NCBI GenBank assembly: GCA_039033415.1
Contig: JBCCCR010000005.1
Location: forward strand, 1 to 64,000
From: Pseudomonadota bacterium
GTDB lineage: Bacteria; Pseudomonadota; Gammaproteobacteria; Xanthomonadales; SZUA-38
Reading direction: 5' to 3'
Length of the DNA stretch: 64,000 nucleotides
The notes below the pieces were generated by a model, which was given only the letters and a program-made list of their open reading frames with translations, was not told the origin of the DNA and ran no database searches. Both the position numbers and the translations under genes were made by a program. Each line of letters starts with the position of its first letter. Positions within the stretch are counted from its first letter, which is position 1. Positions 8,918 through 17,445 of the stretch are shown piece after piece.

Positions 8918-10171
8918 ATGCCTCGTTCGGGACCGGTTTCGCCTGCGCCTGGCCCACACTCTGCAACGGTCGCACCAGGACATGAGGCGCCGGCCAGCAG
9001 TGCACTGCCCAACGACTGGGCGTCCTGGCTGAGCGCGCAGCGCGCGACGCTCGAGCACGCCAACCAGTGGCGCCAGCGGCGGATCCCCGCCGATGACGCC
9101 AAAGATTTTGCCAGCAACGACTACCTGGCGCTGGCGAAACACCCGGCGCTGGCCAAGGCGCTGGCGGCGGCGGCCGAGGACCTGGGCTGTGGCGCCGGCA
9201 GCGCGCAGCTGCTGGGCGGCTACCGCCCGATACATCAGGAGCTGGAGGAATGCCTCGCTGAGTGGGTTCAGCGACCGGCCGCAGCGCTGTTTTCCACCGG
9301 CTACATGGCTAACCTCGGACTGATTACCGCGCTCACCGGCGCCGAAGACCTGATTGTCCAGGACAAACTGAACCACGCCTCACTCATCGACGCCGCCCGT
9401 TTGTCAGGCGCCAGGCTGCGACGCTTCCAGCATAACGACATGAGCAGCCTGCACCGGCAGCTGACGTTGCCCGGGCGACGGCGCCTGCTGGCGGTTGAAA
9501 GCGTGTTCTCGATGGATGGCGACCTGGCGCCGCTGGCGGAGATCGCCAGGCTGGCGACAGCCCATGATGCGCTGCTCTGCGTTGACGAAGCCCACGCGCT
9601 GGGGGTTTTGGGTCAGCACGGCTCCGGCTCGCTGGGCGAAGCGGGGCTCGGTGCCGCTGATGCTCCCGTGGTGGTCGGCACCTTCGGCAAATCGCTGGGC
9701 ACGCACGGCGCGTTTGTCGCCGGTCCGCAGGAGATCATCGACCAGCTCGTCAACCGAGCACGGAGCCACGTTTACACCACCGCACCCGCGCCGCCGCTGG
9801 CCGCCGCCACCCTCGCTGGCCTTCAGCTCGTGCAGCGTGACCAGTGGCGGCGGGATCATCTGCAGGACTTGATCGAGCGGTTTGTGCGGCGGGCCGGCGA
9901 GCTGGGATTGCCGCTGGGTGCTTCGCGATCGCCGATTCAGCCGCTGCTGCTGGGGGAGGCGGGTTGTGCGCTGGACCTCAGCCAGTCCCTGGCCACGCAG
10001 GGTTTTCACGTTCCTGCCATCCGACCCCCGACCGTGCCTGAGGGCACCTCGCGACTACGCATTTCCCTCAACGCCGGTCATCAGCCCGACGATATCGAGC
10101 GGCTTTTGGTGGCGATCTCCCGGCACCTTGAACAGCCCGCACAGGCGGCGGGCTCAGAGACGCGTCCATGA
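8918..10171 (+). CDS. bioF: 8-amino-7-oxononanoate synthase BioF
   Basis: PLP enzyme that condenses pimeloyl-ACP with alanine to form 8-amino-7-oxononanoate. At 417 residues it is longer than most BioF proteins because of a Pro/Ala-rich N-terminal 30 residues; a later start is possible, but the ATG at 8918 is the natural one. Family motifs: SNDYLALAKHP, GAGSAQLLGGYRPIHQELE, VDEAHALGVLG, and the PLP lysine in GTFGKSLGTHGAF (about residue 258). It follows bioB by 9 nt, and its end overlaps bioH by 4 nt, indicating coupled translation. Confidence 0.96.
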   Translation: MPRSGPVSPAPGPHSATVAPGHEAPASSALPNDWASWLSAQRATLEHANQWRQRRIPADDAKDFASNDYLALAKHPALAKALAAAAEDLGCGAGSAQLLGGYRPIHQELEECLAEWVQRPAAALFSTGYMANLGLITALTGAEDLIVQDKLNHASLIDAARLSGARLRRFQHNDMSSLHRQLTLPGRRRLLAVESVFSMDGDLAPLAEIARLATAHDALLCVDEAHALGVLGQHGSGSLGEAGLGAADAPVVVGTFGKSLGTHGAFVAGPQEIIDQLVNRARSHVYTTAPAPPLAAATLAGLQLVQRDQWRRDHLQDLIERFVRRAGELGLPLGASRSPIQPLLLGEAGCALDLSQSLATQGFHVPAIRPPTVPEGTSRLRISLNAGHQPDDIERLLVAISRHLEQPAQAAGSETRP

Positions 10172-10998
10172 CCGAACCGACGGCACTAAGTATCGAGGTC
10201 GCCGGATGTCGAGAACCGGGCACACCGACGCTGGCACTGATCCACGGCTGGGGTATGCACTGCAACGTTTTCGCTGAAGCCATCGAGACGCTTGCCCCGC
10301 GGTTCCGGCTGCTGTTGATCGACCTGCCTGGCCACGGTCGCAACCATCAGCTTTCCCGCATACCGCCGCTGGCTGAGCTCGCTGATCAGGTCGCAGGCGC
10401 GGTGGCAACAATCGTCGACGAGCAACCGATCACCTGCCTTGGCTGGTCGCTGGGCGGGCAGCTGGCGTTGTCCCTGGCGCTGCAACATCCACAGCACATC
10501 AGACGGCTCGTGCTGGTTGCCAGCACGCCGCGTTTTGTGCGCGACGCGACCTGGCCTCACGGCATGCCCGCCGCCGTGTTCGACCAATTCGCCGCGGACC
10601 TCCGCGAAGATCATGTCGCCACCTGGCAGCGCTTTCTGGCGCTGGAGGTCCACGGCACCGCCACCGCCAAGCAGGATCTTCGTCGGCTGCGGCAGGTTGC
10701 GACCGCCTGGCCCCCGCCGAACCCGACAGCGTTGGCTGACGGACTTCGGATTCTGGGGAACAACGACCTGCGGGACCACCTGCGCCAGATCCCCACGCCG
10801 ACGCTGATCGTGAGCGGCGGCCGAGATCGGCTGGTGCCACCCGCAGCCGGGCGGTGGATGGCCAGCCAGCTGCGCCGAGCGGACCATCAGGTGCTGTCCG
10901 CGTGCGGCCACGCGCCCTTTATCGGCGACAGCGCCGCCTTTCTCAAGCTGTTGGAGCCGTTTGCGCTGGCTGACCACGCGAGGCCGGCCCATGTATGA
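10168..10998 (+). CDS. bioH: Pimeloyl-ACP methyl ester carboxylesterase BioH
   Basis: Alpha/beta hydrolase that removes the methyl group from pimeloyl-ACP methyl ester, ending the elongation phase begun by BioC. The nucleophile elbow is GWSLGG (Ser about residue 94), the acid lies in SGGRDRLVPP and the histidine in CGHAPF near residue 250, so the triad is complete. Length 276, close to the 256 of E. coli BioH. ATG overlaps the bioF stop by 4 nt, and the tail overlaps the bioC start by 8 nt. Its place between bioF and bioC supports BioH over a generic hydrolase. Confidence 0.93.
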   Translation: MTEPTALSIEVAGCREPGTPTLALIHGWGMHCNVFAEAIETLAPRFRLLLIDLPGHGRNHQLSRIPPLAELADQVAGAVATIVDEQPITCLGWSLGGQLALSLALQHPQHIRRLVLVASTPRFVRDATWPHGMPAAVFDQFAADLREDHVATWQRFLALEVHGTATAKQDLRRLRQVATAWPPPNPTALADGLRILGNNDLRDHLRQIPTPTLIVSGGRDRLVPPAAGRWMASQLRRADHQVLSACGHAPFIGDSAAFLKLLEPFALADHARPAHV

Positions 10999-11842
10999 CA
11001 CGACCAGCGTCGGACGCGCGTTCAGCCGGGCGGCCGACAGCTACGGCGACGCTTCGGTGCTGCAGCAAGCTGTTGAGGACGAACTGCTGACGCGGCTCAC
11101 AACGCTGAATCCGTCAGCCGACACGATCGTGGATCTCGGCGCCGGCCCCGGGCGGGCCAGCCGATCCCTCGCCGGCAGGCCGGGCAACCCTCAGGTGGTG
11201 GCCGTGGATTTAGCCTCGGGGATGCTGGAAGGCTGGTCACATCCCGGCGTCCAGCGGATTTGTGCCGACGCGGCCTGGCTGCCGCTGGCTGACGGCTGCG
11301 CTGACCTCGTCTGGTCCAATCTGATGCTGCAATGGAGCCCCGATCCCGGGCGGCTTTTCGCTGAGGTTCGGCGGAGCCTCAGACCTGAGGGTTGCTTTCT
11401 CTTCAGCACGTTCGGCCCGCTGACGCTGACCGAGCTGCGCAGCGCCTGGGCCGCCGTCGATGCCGGGAGCCACGTGAGCGACTTTATTGACATGCACGAT
11501 CTCGGTGACGGCCTGCTGGCGGCCGGCTTCTCCGATCCGGTCATGGACAGCCAGCTCATCACGCTAACCTACGGCGATGTCCGGGCGCTGATGATGGATC
11601 TAAAAGCGTGGGGCGCCAGCAACCGGCGCCAGGATCGCCCGCGCGGCATGATGGGAAAGCGCCGAATGAAGGCGATGATGGCGGAATACGAACGGCATCG
11701 CGCCGACGACCGTATTCCCGCCACCTTTGAGGTGATCTATGGCTTTGCGCGCGGAGCACCGACCGGGCGCCCCGTCCGCCAGGAAGCAGGTGAGGTAGCC
11801 ACCTTTCCCGTCGATTCCCTGCGGGGCAGCCGCCGCCAGTGA
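10991..11842 (+). CDS. bioC: Malonyl-ACP O-methyltransferase BioC
   Basis: SAM-dependent methyltransferase that masks the free carboxyl of malonyl-ACP so that fatty acid synthesis can build pimelate. The N-terminal FSRAADSYGDASVLQ is the BioC signature. SAM motif I is VDLGAGPGRAS (about residues 47-57), followed by ADAAWLPLADGCADLVWSN and MLQWSPDP. The ATG at 10991 matches this conserved beginning. The gene overlaps bioH by 8 nt at its start and bioD by 4 nt at its end. Confidence 0.95.
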   Translation: MYDTTSVGRAFSRAADSYGDASVLQQAVEDELLTRLTTLNPSADTIVDLGAGPGRASRSLAGRPGNPQVVAVDLASGMLEGWSHPGVQRICADAAWLPLADGCADLVWSNLMLQWSPDPGRLFAEVRRSLRPEGCFLFSTFGPLTLTELRSAWAAVDAGSHVSDFIDMHDLGDGLLAAGFSDPVMDSQLITLTYGDVRALMMDLKAWGASNRRQDRPRGMMGKRRMKAMMAEYERHRADDRIPATFEVIYGFARGAPTGRPVRQEAGEVATFPVDSLRGSRRQ

Positions 11843-12501
11843 AAGGTTTTTTTGTCACCGGAACCGATACCGAGATCGGCAAGACCTGGTCGAGCGTGGC
11901 GGTGCTTCACAAGCTGCGAGAACGCGGCTTCCGCGTCAACGCCATCAAGCCGGTCGCCGCCGGCGAGGACCACCCGAGCGACGCCTCTCTGCTGGAAAGC
12001 GCCTGCGGCCATCCGATTGACCCAGCGCTGCTCAACCCGTTTGCCTTTCGGGAACCCGTCTCACCGCACCTGGCGGCGCAGCTAGAAGGTCAACACGTTG
12101 AGCTTCCGCCGATTGTGACGGCCGCCCGCCGGCTCGCGGACGATGCGGACCTGCTGCTCGCAGAAGGCGCCGGAGGCTGGATGGTGCCGCTCGGCGGTCC
12201 GGACGGTCAGCTGCTGATGCCCGACCTCGTGAAGGCGCTCGACCTCCCGGTCATCCTGGTGGTTGGGCTCAAGCTGGGCTGTCTCAACCACGCGTTGCTC
12301 AGCGCGGCTCAAATCACCGCCAGCGGCTGCACCTTGGCCGGCTGGATTGGCAATACGGTGGATCCGGCGATGCGCCTCAAGCGCGAAAACATCGACACGT
12401 TGACCCGCCTGCTGCCGGCTCCGTCTCTTGGCATTCTGCCGAGGCTAAAGGCACCGGCTGACGGTGCGTCTTATCTCGACCTCTCGCCACTCAAACTCTG
12501 A
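11839..12501 (+). CDS. bioD: Dethiobiotin synthetase BioD
   Basis: ATP-dependent ring closure of 7,8-diaminononanoate with CO2 to dethiobiotin. The P-loop GTDTEIGKT is at residues 8-16, followed by the second family block IKPVAAG and the AEGAGGWMVPL segment. Length 220 is typical. The GTG start overlaps the bioC stop by 4 nt. It is the last gene of the operon. The aminotransferase step (bioA) has no gene in this window and must be encoded elsewhere. Confidence 0.95.
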   Translation: MKGFFVTGTDTEIGKTWSSVAVLHKLRERGFRVNAIKPVAAGEDHPSDASLLESACGHPIDPALLNPFAFREPVSPHLAAQLEGQHVELPPIVTAARRLADDADLLLAEGAGGWMVPLGGPDGQLLMPDLVKALDLPVILVVGLKLGCLNHALLSAAQITASGCTLAGWIGNTVDPAMRLKRENIDTLTRLLPAPSLGILPRLKAPADGASYLDLSPLKL

Positions 12502-12561
12502 CGACAACTCCGGCACGCCAATCAACGCTGAGGAGCGTTGGCGCCGTCACGCCGATCGGCC

Positions 12562-12596
12562 AAAAAAAAGCCCCCGCCGCGAAGCGCGACGAGGGC
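12562..12596 (-). terminator. Intrinsic terminator of the TonB-receptor gene
   Basis: Read on the minus strand, a GC-rich stem (12570-12596; GCCC/GGGC and CGCG/CGCG arms with two mismatches, GAA-type loop) is followed by eight T residues (12569-12562). It lies about 25 nt beyond the receptor stop codon. The T-run is only on this strand, so bioD would need a different signal. Confidence 0.75.
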
Positions 12597-12621
12597 ATTG
12601 GTAAAGGCAGACCTTTTTTTC

Positions 12622-15144
12622 TTAGAAGCTGTAGGTCACCTCAATTCCAGCTCGGCGCAGCGTGCCCGGATGGATGAACGAACCGCCGAACTCCGGCGCC
12701 GGGATCACCTCCTCCAGATAGTTCTCGTCGGTGGCGTTGCGCACGAAGCCGACAATCGTCCAGTTGTTGCTCTCAAAGCCTGCCCGCAGATTCACGAGCG
12801 TGTAGGTATCGCGCTGCGCGCGGGAGTACTCGCCCGGAGCTCCAAAGAGGGTCGGCCGCTGCTGATCCTGGACAACGTGGAAATAGGTCTCGCCCACGGT
12901 GGCCACGTCGACGTTGATGAAGTAATCCCAATCGGCCCAGGCGTCGTCTTCCCAGCGACCACCGACGTTGAAGGTAAACTCGGGCGTATAGGGAGACTCA
13001 TTGCCGATCGTGTCGGGACGCGTCGTGTTCGCCTTGATTTCACTGTCGATGAACGCCGCTGACGTGTAAAGGCTGAGGTTGTCGTTGGGCGCCCAGTTAG
13101 CTGAAAACTCCACGCCGTCCATCTCAACCTCATCGACGTTGGTCACCACGCGCAGCAAACCGAAGGCGCCGACCAGGAACTCAAAAAACTGCAGGTCATC
13201 GACTTCGGTGTGATAGTAAGCGGCCTCCAGGTTCAGGGTGCCGTCGAGCAGCCGCGACTTGAAACCCACCTCAAACGCCGTGGAGGTCTCCTCGTCAAAC
13301 TGGTCCTGGATCGCCACCGGGGCAAACCCTTCGTTGGGTGAACCCGGCACGCCGATACCCAGCCCTTGGTTGATGAAGATGTCGGTGGTTGCGGCCGCAC
13401 CCAGGTTGTTGAAGCCGCCACTCTTAAAGCCGCGACCGAGGCTGGAGAAAATCGTCGTGCTGTCGCTGACGTCCCAGCTCACCGAAACCTTGGGCTGGAA
13501 TTCCGAGAACGTTTCGTTCTGCGGAGCGATGAAGCCGTTAGGATTGACGCTAGGGCACAGGCCGGTGTTGATCGGGTCGCCCCCTTCAAAGGGCGGGCCG
13601 TCGCAGTCGATAAACTGGCTGCGGGCGTCCACCGGCACCAGGTTGGTCACGTCCCGGTCCTCACGGTCGTAGCGGGCAGCAAACGAGAGCTCCACCGTCT
13701 CGGAGACGTCGTAGTCGACGTTACCGAAGATGGCGATCACCTCTGACTCGAACCGGTCGTTCACCAGCTGTTCGGTTGGGTTCGGGCCGCCCTGGGGCAC
13801 AAACAGGCTTTCGGTGATGCCGTTGCCGAGGTCGATACCGGTGTTCACGCCCACCTCCCGATCGATATCCAGATAGTAGATACCCGTCTGCCAGCGCAGC
13901 TCGGAATCCTGGTTCGACGACAGGCGAACCTCGAAGCTGAAGTCTTCCTGGTTTCGCTCCTGATACTGGGTGCCGTCACAGGTGGTTGGCGTGTAGGGTC
14001 CCAGGATCGGGCCGTTTTCCACCGGCACCAGCAGCTGAGGCGCGGGCAGACTCACGCCCGCCGCCAGCAGCGCATTGATACTGTCCGGGCAACCGGTGGA
14101 CGGATCGAAGAAGAAGCCGAAAGCACCCGAGGTGCCGTCCGCACTGAAGGAGTTCTCGATGTCTGAGTACAGCAGCCAGCCGGTGAGATCGGCGTTGGCG
14201 AAGCTGTGATCAACCTTCAGCGAGAGCTCGAGTGCCTCCTGATCGTTTTGCGGGTCGATGTTGTTCTGGAACACGAAGTCGTGATCGTTCACGTCTTCGT
14301 AGAACCGGCTGGCAAACTCTTCGCCGAACACGGGTGCCAGGCCGGCAGCGAAGCCCGGCAGGGCGAACGCCGCGTTGAAGGAGATCGACGCCGCGTCGAC
14401 TTCGCCGTAGCGCAGCTTGGCGTCCCAGCGCGTCGTTTCGTTTTCCCAGATCAGGCGTCCGCCGAGATTCCAGTTTTCAAAGTCGTCGACGATGTCGTCG
14501 TTCAGGAAGCTGTTTCGATAAAAGCCGTCGCTGGATCGAAAATCGGCATTGAGGCCGTACCACATGCTGCCTTCGGTGATCGGGCCGCTGATCGAGCCCG
14601 CAACCAGCGTGGTGCTGTCCTCAGCGAGCGACGCCTTGAGCCGGCCGCGCCGTTCGTCGTTCGGCGTTTCGGTAGAAATGATGATGGCGCCAGACGACGC
14701 GTTTCGACCATAAAGTGCACCCTGCGGCCCCTTCAGAACTTCGATCTGCTGCAGGTTGGTGTATTCCCGGTTCAGGGCAGCCGGGTTGGTCATAAGAATA
14801 CCGTCGAGAATCAAGGCGAAGCTGTTCTCGGCGTCGCGCGCGCCGTTGATGCCCCGAATGTTGACCTGCGTGTCGCCAACCTCCGCCGCGTCCACCAGCG
14901 AAACGCCGGGCGTCAGGTAGATAAAGTCAGCGGCCCGCTCAACGCCGGAACGTTGGAGCTGCGTCTGAGTGAATACCGTAATCGCGGCCGGAACGTCCTG
15001 GAGCGACTCGGCGCGCTTCCGAGCTGTTACGACAATCTCCTCCAGCGATCCCGACGCCTGGGCGTGAACGGGCTGCTGGTAAGCAACGGACAGGGCGGCC
15101 GCGATGGCGCCACTGATGAGGGAAAAACGGGGCAATGAACTCAC
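12622..15144 (-). CDS. TonB-dependent outer-membrane receptor
   Basis: Outer-membrane beta-barrel that imports a substrate with energy from TonB-ExbBD. The signal peptide (about 30 residues, ending VHAQA) is followed by a TonB-box-like EEIVVTARKR, a plug domain (VPAAITVF, GVSLVDAAEVGDTQVNIRG, QIEVLKGPQGALYGRNASSGAI) and a long barrel ending in the aromatic VTYSF. About 840 residues, of the kind common in marine and sphingomonad-like receptors. A TTG at 15150 is possible, but GTG 15144 is 8 nt after AGGAG and is preferred. The gene is divergent from hyuAB with a palindromic operator between them, so the substrate may be a hydantoin, ureide or a compound that releases one; this is inference. 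Confidence 0.93.
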   Translation of the reverse strand: MSSLPRFSLISGAIAAALSVAYQQPVHAQASGSLEEIVVTARKRAESLQDVPAAITVFTQTQLQRSGVERAADFIYLTPGVSLVDAAEVGDTQVNIRGINGARDAENSFALILDGILMTNPAALNREYTNLQQIEVLKGPQGALYGRNASSGAIIISTETPNDERRGRLKASLAEDSTTLVAGSISGPITEGSMWYGLNADFRSSDGFYRNSFLNDDIVDDFENWNLGGRLIWENETTRWDAKLRYGEVDAASISFNAAFALPGFAAGLAPVFGEEFASRFYEDVNDHDFVFQNNIDPQNDQEALELSLKVDHSFANADLTGWLLYSDIENSFSADGTSGAFGFFFDPSTGCPDSINALLAAGVSLPAPQLLVPVENGPILGPYTPTTCDGTQYQERNQEDFSFEVRLSSNQDSELRWQTGIYYLDIDREVGVNTGIDLGNGITESLFVPQGGPNPTEQLVNDRFESEVIAIFGNVDYDVSETVELSFAARYDREDRDVTNLVPVDARSQFIDCDGPPFEGGDPINTGLCPSVNPNGFIAPQNETFSEFQPKVSVSWDVSDSTTIFSSLGRGFKSGGFNNLGAAATTDIFINQGLGIGVPGSPNEGFAPVAIQDQFDEETSTAFEVGFKSRLLDGTLNLEAAYYHTEVDDLQFFEFLVGAFGLLRVVTNVDEVEMDGVEFSANWAPNDNLSLYTSAAFIDSEIKANTTRPDTIGNESPYTPEFTFNVGGRWEDDAWADWDYFINVDVATVGETYFHVVQDQQRPTLFGAPGEYSRAQRDTYTLVNLRAGFESNNWTIVGFVRNATDENYLEEVIPAPEFGGSFIHPGTLRRAGIEVTYSF

Positions 15145-15252
15145 TTGCAAATCTCCTGCTAGGGAAGGGTCAGCGTATCAGCAGCGTGCATGTTCTTATG
15201 CATGTCTTGGCTACCTCAACCGTCACACTTCATTATGATTCACCTTTTTTGT

Positions 15253-15270
15253 CAAATGTCTGGACATTTG
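15253..15270. promoter_or_regulatory. Perfect 18-bp palindrome between the TonB receptor and hyuA
   Basis: CAAATGTC-TG-GACATTTG is an exact inverted repeat in the divergent gap. Its size and 2-nt centre fit a dimeric TetR- or GntR-type repressor. A TTGACA-like element on the minus strand (15254-15249) touches its left edge. The core AATGTC-TG-GACATT has the same layout as the palindrome at 36270-36289. No regulator gene lies beside it. Confidence 0.65.
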
Positions 15271-15380
15271 GCGCTGGCTAGGCGGTAATTGGGAGTTCAG
15301 CATTGACGCTTAAACGTCCTTGCGGTACACCGACCATCGCCGCGCCGCGGCTTCAAAAAGAACTGACAACTGGAATCTCT

Positions 15381-17435
15381 ATGGCTTACCGACTTGGCGT
15401 CGACGTCGGGGGAACATTCACCGACCTCATCTTAGTAAAAGAAGAAAGCGGCGATACCTTCTCCGCGAAAGTACCCAGCACCCCTGAGGACTCTTCCATC
15501 GGGGTATTCAACGGCATCAGTAAGGTCTGTGCTGAAGCGGGAATTGATCCCAAAGACATTACCCACGTCATGCACGGCACCACGGTTGCCACCAATACCG
15601 TGCTGACCGGAACCGGCGCCAACGTAGGCCTGGTCACAACCAAAGGCTATCGACAGGTGCTGCAGATCGCGCGGTCCTTTGTGCCGGGAGGTCTCGGCGG
15701 CTGGGTGATCTATAACAAGTCGCTGCCGCTGGCACCGCTCGGTCTGACGATCGAAGCGGATGAGCGCATGAGCGCCGGCGGCGAGATTGTCGATGAGGTT
15801 AACGATGCTCAGGTTCGCGAAGAGCTGAGCAAGCTGAAGGACAAGGGTATCGAGGCGCTGACCGTCTGCCTGATCAACGCGTTTGCCAACGACGCTAACG
15901 AAAAGCGCATCGCTGAGCTCGCGGCTGAAGTCATGCCGGACATCCCAGTCTCGCTGTCCTCGGAGGTGGTTCCCGAGATGCAGGAGTACGAGCGCGCTAT
16001 CACCACGGTCGCTAACTCCTACGTCCGCCCGCGGGTCGAAAAATACATGCAGAACCTGCAGACCGAGCTCAGCGACAAGATGGAGAACGTCCAGCTTCAC
16101 GTGCTGCGCTCCGACGGCGGTCTCGCGTCATCCGCTGCCGCTAAATCGTATCCGGTTAACCTGCTGATGAGCGGGCCGGCCGGCGGCGTCACCGGCGCGG
16201 TGTGGATTGCCGGCCAGTCCGGCTACAAAAACCTTCTGACGCTCGACATGGGCGGCACCTCGACGGACGTGGCCCTGGTACAGGACGGCGTGGCTCAGCT
16301 CCGGCGCGAAACCACGGTGGGTGACGTGACCGTCCGGGCCTCCTCGGTCGACGTAAGAACGGTCGGCGCGGGCGGCGGCTCGATTGCTCACGTTCCGGAG
16401 CTGACCAAGGCGCTGCGCGTCGGGCCGCAAAGCGCAGGCGCTGCGCCCGGCCCTGCGGCTTACAACAAAGGCGGCACCGAGCCGACCGTGACCGACGCCA
16501 ACGTCATGCTGGGCTACATGCCGCAATCTGTGCGTCTCGGCGGCGATATGGAGATCCGCAAGGATCTGGCTGAACAGGCGCTGCAGAGCGTTGCCAACGG
16601 CCTGGATCTTTCGGTCCAGCGAGCCGCTGAGGGCGTTTATGACATCGTCAACGAAAACATGTTTGGCGCATTGCGTTTGGTATCGGTTGAGCAGGGTCAC
16701 GATCCGCGCGACTTTGCGTTGATCGCCTTCGGTGGCGCGGGGCCGCTGCATGCAAACGCGCTGGGCAAACTCATGAACTCCTGGCCGGTGCTGATTCCGC
16801 CCGGTCCCGGCGTCCTGTGTGCCTACGGTGACGCCACGACCCGCGTCCGAGACGAAGCGTCCCGCACGTTCATCCGCCGGTTCTCTCAAACCAGTACGGA
16901 AGAAGTCGCGGGGATCTTTGAAGATCTGGCGACAACCGCCGCCCAGACGCTTGTCGACGAAGGGGTGCCCGAAGACGAGCAGGTGGCGGGCTACGAGGTG
17001 GACATCCGCTACCAGGGCCAGGGCCTGCTGCTGACCATCTCCGTCGATCTGGACGAGCTGCGCAAGACCGGCCTCGAGGCGATCGGCAAACGATTCGACG
17101 ACCAGCACGAGCAGCTCTTCACGTTTGCGCTGGACGCCGAGCAAGAGGTGGTCAACCTTCGCGCGGTGGTGCAGGGCAAGTCCGCTGAGGTGAAAGCGAT
17201 GACCCTCGACGAGGGTGGTACCGATCCGTCAGACGCCGTTATCGGCAAGGAAACCATCCACGTAGAGGGCACCGATCAGGAGGCCAACATCTATGATCGC
17301 TCCAAGCTCAAGGCGGGCAACCAAATCGCCGGCCCGGCAATCGTGATGGAGATGGATTCCACTACCCTGATTCTTCCCGGCCATACCGGCAGTGTCGACA
17401 AGGTCGGCATGATCCTCATCAACCCGAACGAATAG
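15381..17435 (+). CDS. hyuA: ATP-dependent hydantoinase/oxoprolinase subunit A
   Basis: HyuA-type subunit of an ATP-dependent amidohydrolase that opens hydantoin, N-methylhydantoin or 5-oxoproline rings. The 684 residues begin with the family's nucleotide-binding signature LGVDVGGTFTDLILVK, then HGTTVATNTVLTG, the second sugar-kinase-like loop LTLDMGGTSTDVALV, and FGGAGPLHA. ATG 15381 places the signature at residue 4; a TTG at 15303 would add 26 unconserved residues. hyuB follows after 10 nt, so the two subunits are made together. Substrate cannot be read from sequence. Confidence 0.95.
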   Translation: MAYRLGVDVGGTFTDLILVKEESGDTFSAKVPSTPEDSSIGVFNGISKVCAEAGIDPKDITHVMHGTTVATNTVLTGTGANVGLVTTKGYRQVLQIARSFVPGGLGGWVIYNKSLPLAPLGLTIEADERMSAGGEIVDEVNDAQVREELSKLKDKGIEALTVCLINAFANDANEKRIAELAAEVMPDIPVSLSSEVVPEMQEYERAITTVANSYVRPRVEKYMQNLQTELSDKMENVQLHVLRSDGGLASSAAAKSYPVNLLMSGPAGGVTGAVWIAGQSGYKNLLTLDMGGTSTDVALVQDGVAQLRRETTVGDVTVRASSVDVRTVGAGGGSIAHVPELTKALRVGPQSAGAAPGPAAYNKGGTEPTVTDANVMLGYMPQSVRLGGDMEIRKDLAEQALQSVANGLDLSVQRAAEGVYDIVNENMFGALRLVSVEQGHDPRDFALIAFGGAGPLHANALGKLMNSWPVLIPPGPGVLCAYGDATTRVRDEASRTFIRRFSQTSTEEVAGIFEDLATTAAQTLVDEGVPEDEQVAGYEVDIRYQGQGLLLTISVDLDELRKTGLEAIGKRFDDQHEQLFTFALDAEQEVVNLRAVVQGKSAEVKAMTLDEGGTDPSDAVIGKETIHVEGTDQEANIYDRSKLKAGNQIAGPAIVMEMDSTTLILPGHTGSVDKVGMILINPNE

Positions 17436-17445
17436 GTCAATCGAA

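Noticed and set aside
12601-12625. T-run near 12612-12621 as a plus-strand terminator of bioD
   Set aside because: No stem immediately precedes it on the plus strand; the hairpin nearby has its T-run on the minus strand.
14206-15138. 310-codon plus-strand frame inside the TonB receptor
   Set aside because: Antisense to a gene with clear plug and barrel motifs; long antisense frames are usual in GC-rich DNA.
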